Below, one piece after another: positions 61,627 to 64,000 of a stretch of 64,000 nt of DNA. The position numbers and the translations under genes are program-made. Source of the stretch: JADLBR01 sp020847615 (lineage in GTDB: Bacteria > Verrucomicrobiota > Verrucomicrobiia > JADLBR01); the NCBI GenBank assembly GCA_026646655.1, contig JAPKHT010000009.1, positions 1 through 64,000 of the forward strand, given 5' to 3'. The notes under the pieces are model-generated. The model saw only the letters and a list, made by a program, of their open reading frames with translations, made no database searches and was not told where the DNA came from. Within the stretch, counting starts at the first letter, position 1. Every line of letters begins with the position of its first letter.

Positions 61627-62359
61627 CCGATTCCACCTGCCCGACCCCGAAGCCACCGAGCTCGCCGGCGCCGAGGCTCACCACTGCCTGCATGTCATGC
61701 GGCACGGGCCGGGGGACCGCATCGCGATCTTCGATGGCCGCGGCAACGAGATCATGGCCGAGATCACGTCGGCCACCAAAGACCGCGTGGCGTTCAAGGC
61801 CCTCTCTCGGCAGCACACCCCGAAGCCGGGCTACGGCCTCACGCTCGTGCAGGCGATGCCCAAGGGCCGCCCCATGGAGCTCATCATCCAGAAGGCCACC
61901 GAACTGGGCGTCTCCCGCATCATCCCCCTGATGTCCGAGCGCGTCGTCGTCCACCTCGATGACGAGCGCGTCGAATCCCGACTCGAGAAGTGGCGCGGGA
62001 TCGTCATCGAGGCCGCCAAACAGTGCGGCCAGAACTGGCTTCCCGCGATCGAGCCGGTGCGGGCCGCCAAGGAGTTTTTCGATGCCCCGCCCACCGCGGA
62101 GATCGCCGCCATCGGCTCGCTCCAGGGCGGGACGGTGTCGTTCCGCGCCCTCGTCTCCGAGTTCGAGGCCGCGCATGGGCGGCGCCCGGCCTCGGCCGTC
62201 ATGGTCGTCGGGCCCGAGGGCGATTTCACGCCGGCGGAATTGAACGCCGCGCGCCGCGCCGGATACCGCCCCGTGACCCTCGGCCCCATCGTCCTGCGCA
62301 GCGATACCGCCGCCATTTTCTCCCTCAGCGTCCTGGCCTACGAGCTGCAGAACCTCTGA
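61616..62359 (+). CDS. rsmE: RsmE, 16S rRNA m3U1498 methyltransferase
   Basis: A 247-residue SPOUT methyltransferase. It has an N-terminal PUA-like part (H-H-C-L-H-V-M-R, 22-29) and the deep-knot motifs Q-K-A-T-E-L-G-V (about 91-98), E-A-A-K-Q-C-G (about 132-138), V-V-G-P-E-G-D-F-T-P-A-E (about 196-207) and L-G-P-I-V-L-R-S-D-T-A-A (about 220-231). It methylates U1498 of 16S rRNA. rsmE downstream of dnaJ is a common bacterial arrangement. Its TGA is the first triplet of a B repeat. Confidence 0.96.
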   Translation: MAIDRFHLPDPEATELAGAEAHHCLHVMRHGPGDRIAIFDGRGNEIMAEITSATKDRVAFKALSRQHTPKPGYGLTLVQAMPKGRPMELIIQKATELGVSRIIPLMSERVVVHLDDERVESRLEKWRGIVIEAAKQCGQNWLPAIEPVRAAKEFFDAPPTAEIAAIGSLQGGTVSFRALVSEFEAAHGRRPASAVMVVGPEGDFTPAELNAARRAGYRPVTLGPIVLRSDTAAIFSLSVLAYELQNL

Positions 62360-62460
62360 CTCGAAAATCCCTTAGCCGAACGCGTGAGCGTTTGGCCGCC
62401 GATCGCCCGAGGCGCAGGACCGCGTTTTCCACGCCGGCAGCCGGGGGTCCGGGGCACGGG
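62357..62460 (+). repeat. Repeat B, copy 4, beginning at the rsmE stop codon
   Basis: It opens with TGACTCGAAAAT, where TGA is the rsmE stop. About 17 bases before the foot are missing compared with other copies, and the foot reads TTAG, followed by CCGAACGC-GTGA-GCGTTTGG. The second unit is decayed. Its usual tail (CCCCCGGTGGTCCGGCGGC) reappears at about 62732-62750, on the far side of repeat A copy 2, so A may have inserted into B. The 62360-62792 gap contains only repeats. Confidence 0.7.
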
Positions 62461-62480
62461 ATCGAGCTGGTTATGCGGAT

Positions 62481-62546
62481 GCCGCCTGAAGGCGGCACTA
62501 CGAGCCCAAAGCCGCGGGAACGTTCGTAGTGCTGCCTTCAGGCAGC
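62481..62546 (-). repeat. Repeat A, copy 2: paired inverted GTAG-foot hairpins
   Basis: Both hairpins are perfect: GCCGCC-TGAA-GGCGGC (62481-62496) and GCTGCC-TTCA-GGCAGC (62531-62546). Their feet are CACTACGA (62496-62503) and TCGTAGTG (62524-62531). It is the reverse complement of copy 1, and similarity goes on for about 45 bases beyond the right hairpin (CTGGCAGGG, CTCGA). It looks nested inside a B-type element. Confidence 0.78.
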
Positions 62547-62765
62547 CCCGGTCCACCCGAAGTGCTACTGGCAGGGCTGGCTCGAACATACCGTCGGCTC
62601 GCACATGGCGGCCTGGGGACAGTCCGCACTCCACGGGCCTTCGGCCGAAATCAGGCGATGCCCTGGGGCCATGGCGGCGCCCGGTTTCGCGCGCAGCGCT
62701 TTGCGCCAAAGCGGGAGAGGGATTTTCATCCCCCGGTGGTCCGGCGGCCGCCGGATGACGGCTAA

Positions 62766-62801
62766 CCTGAATATTTCACGCGCCCGCGTGAACTATGCAG
62801 G
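62766..62801. repeat. Palindrome C, copy 2, containing the stop codon of the CobW-like gene
   Basis: CCTGAATATTTCACGCG (62766-62782) and CGCGTGAACTATGCAGG (62785-62801) pair at 15 of 17 positions. The TAG stop of the minus-strand CobW-like gene (62795-62793) lies inside the right arm, and the last two residues (Pro-Ala) are encoded by it. Confidence 0.6.
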
Positions 62802-63998
62802 CCAAGCCCGCATCAGGAAGAGAGCGTAGGCCACCAGGAAAAGGCACAGCGCCACGACAAGCCACCGTCCCCACGCGCGTCGCCGCGGAACCCGGGACGC
62901 CGTGGCCACGAACACCTCGCGGTAGCGGTGCGTGGGCTTGGGGCGCCCCGGGCGAAGGGCGCGGATTTCCGCGGGCGCCACGACGATCCCGGTGCCGGCG
63001 CCCTCGGCGACGGCGGCCCCGACAAACTCCCGGAGTCGCTCCGGGGCCATCTCGACCCGCGCGTTGATCGTGAGCAGGGCCCGCTCTGGCGCCCCGCGGA
63101 TCGCGCCGCGGGCCGAGGGCGCATCGCCCGTCCTCGTGAGATTGACGGCGAGGTGATCATCGCCGGCCTCAAGCAGCATCTTGACGTGACCGATGGCCGC
63201 CCCGTCGCGCGCAAGGGCGCGGCCGAGCCTTCCCATCACATCGGACGCAAAGATGTCCCACGCCGGGGCCCCGTCGGATCGCCGCAGCTCATACGTCGCG
63301 TTGAGCCAACCCAGGGCGGCCTCCCCGTCCGCGTACGTGTCGTAGTCCACCGCCACGACGCGCCCGCCCCCCTCCGCGCCCGCGAGGACCGCATCGAGCC
63401 ACGCCTCGACGCCGTCCGCCGTCGCCGCCGACATGAACCGCACGTCGGTCTCGGGCAGCCGGGCGCCCAGCAGGCCGCACAGCCGCGCCCTCTCGCCGGC
63501 GCCGATGAGGTCGCTCTTGTTGACCGCGATCACGTCGGCCTCCTCGAGCTGTTTCCAATAGATGTACGCGGCGCCGGGATGCAGGCCCCCGCGCTCGTCG
63601 GCCAGCACGCCGGCCAGCCTCATCGGATCGGCCAGCACCGTCAGGGGCGTGATGCGAAAATCCTCGCGGAAGTTCTCCTTGAGCGGCTGGAGGATGGTGG
63701 CGGACAGGTCGGTGCAACTCCCGACGGGCTCGGCGATCAGGGCATCGGCCCCCACCGAATGCCGGAGGCCCCGAGCCTCGCGGATCAGCCCGCCGAAATC
63801 ACAGCAGAAGCAGCGGCCCGCGACCTCCCCGACGCTGACACCCTGCCTCCGGAGGAACCCCGTGTCCACGAGCCCCGGCGCCTGGTCGTTGGTGATCAGG
63901 CCGACCTTCTTGCCGCGCGCGATGAGCACCCGGGCGGCCTCCCACAGGAGCGTCGTCTTGCCCGCCCCCAGAAAGCCCCCGACAAAAATGATCGGCAC
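62793..63998 (-). CDS. CobW/COG0523-like GTPase with a C-terminal membrane anchor (5' end may lie outside window)
   Basis: About 401 residues are visible from a GTG at 63998, but the protein may start beyond the edge. The P-loop G-G-F-L-G-A-G-K-T-T (7-16), the metal-binding C-F-C-C (63-66; C-x-C-C as in COG0523 metallochaperones), E-P-V-G-S (about 90-94) and V-N-K-S-D (about 158-162) are all present. The C-terminal part (about 180-370) differs from the usual CobW_C domain. The end (W-G-R-W-L-V-V-A-L-C-L-F-L-V-A-Y-A-L) is a TM helix with a short tail, which is unusual for this family. It may load metal onto a membrane-associated target. Confidence 0.82.
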   Translation of the reverse strand: MPIIFVGGFLGAGKTTLLWEAARVLIARGKKVGLITNDQAPGLVDTGFLRRQGVSVGEVAGRCFCCDFGGLIREARGLRHSVGADALIAEPVGSCTDLSATILQPLKENFREDFRITPLTVLADPMRLAGVLADERGGLHPGAAYIYWKQLEEADVIAVNKSDLIGAGERARLCGLLGARLPETDVRFMSAATADGVEAWLDAVLAGAEGGGRVVAVDYDTYADGEAALGWLNATYELRRSDGAPAWDIFASDVMGRLGRALARDGAAIGHVKMLLEAGDDHLAVNLTRTGDAPSARGAIRGAPERALLTINARVEMAPERLREFVGAAVAEGAGTGIVVAPAEIRALRPGRPKPTHRYREVFVATASRVPRRRAWGRWLVVALCLFLVAYALFLMRAWPA

Positions 63999-64000
63999 AG

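Noticed and set aside
26736..62801. CRISPR array, because of recurring palindromic sequences in intergenic DNA
   Set aside because: The repeats are dispersed single copies, not regularly spaced, and there are no cas genes.

Overview
The window is a GC-rich chromosomal segment with about 45 protein genes and no rRNA, tRNA or CRISPR that I could find. Gene content points to the PVC superphylum, most likely Verrucomicrobiota or a close relative. The clues are secreted sulfatases, a FecR/LamG protein behind an ECF sigma factor, a DUF5069 protein, a roughly 390-residue double-domain nucleoside-diphosphate kinase, a very large PQQ-type beta-propeller, and a 'DPDGDGLSDLAEY' calcium repeat followed by a C-terminal module often seen in verrucomicrobial secreted proteins. 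This assignment is inference from families, not from a marker gene.

Layout. (1) 1-10018, minus strand: a decaying plant-glycan locus. It holds a sialidase-like/fucosidase-like fusion, a giant GH127-LamG-GH146 arabinofuranosidase, a GH51 arabinofuranosidase, an internally deleted enolase-superfamily dehydratase and a secreted gene cut off by an IS630-type element at the window edge. (2) 10203-18034, minus: a tightly overlapping MoxR-DUF58-Bat operon with BatB/BatC-like and BatD/BatE-like fusions. (3) 18078-29175, minus: a 1296-residue propeller, a sulfatase with EF-hands, a beta-helix lipoprotein and ptsP. (4) 29271-36217, plus: a secreted all-helical protein, a small secreted protein, an FAD oxidoreductase with a discoidin-like tail and the double NDK. 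(5) 36320-39153: two divergent ATP-grasp enzymes and a DUF5069 protein. (6) 39423-47602, plus: a complete kdpFABC-kdpDE potassium operon with two extra tiny membrane proteins. (7) 48041-52723, minus: an ECF sigma/FecR-LamG/secreted propeller operon. (8) 53016-57918: a second sulfatase, a nine-heme c-type cytochrome and a secreted ADPRM-like phosphoesterase. (9) 58025-62359, plus: an operon running STAS, RsbU-like phosphatase, grpE, dnaJ, rsmE. (10) 62793 to the edge, minus: a CobW-like GTPase with a C-terminal membrane anchor.

The most unusual feature at window scale is a set of palindromic intergenic repeats. Two families (called A and B here) consist of paired inverted hairpins, each with a GTAG tetranucleotide at its foot. 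That is the architecture of REP/BIME elements mobilised by RAYT (TnpA-REP) transposases. Four of five B copies begin exactly at the TGA stop codon of the upstream gene, and one B copy fills the whole space between two convergent stop codons. A third palindrome (C) interrupts an A copy and, at another site, supplies the stop codon of the CobW-like gene.

Several promoters that can be read by eye share a TTGNNN-16-TANNNT-like layout with a 16-base spacer. Some lie so close to the start codon that the mRNA would be leaderless or nearly so. Many genes overlap by ATGA or GTGA, so translational coupling is probably common.
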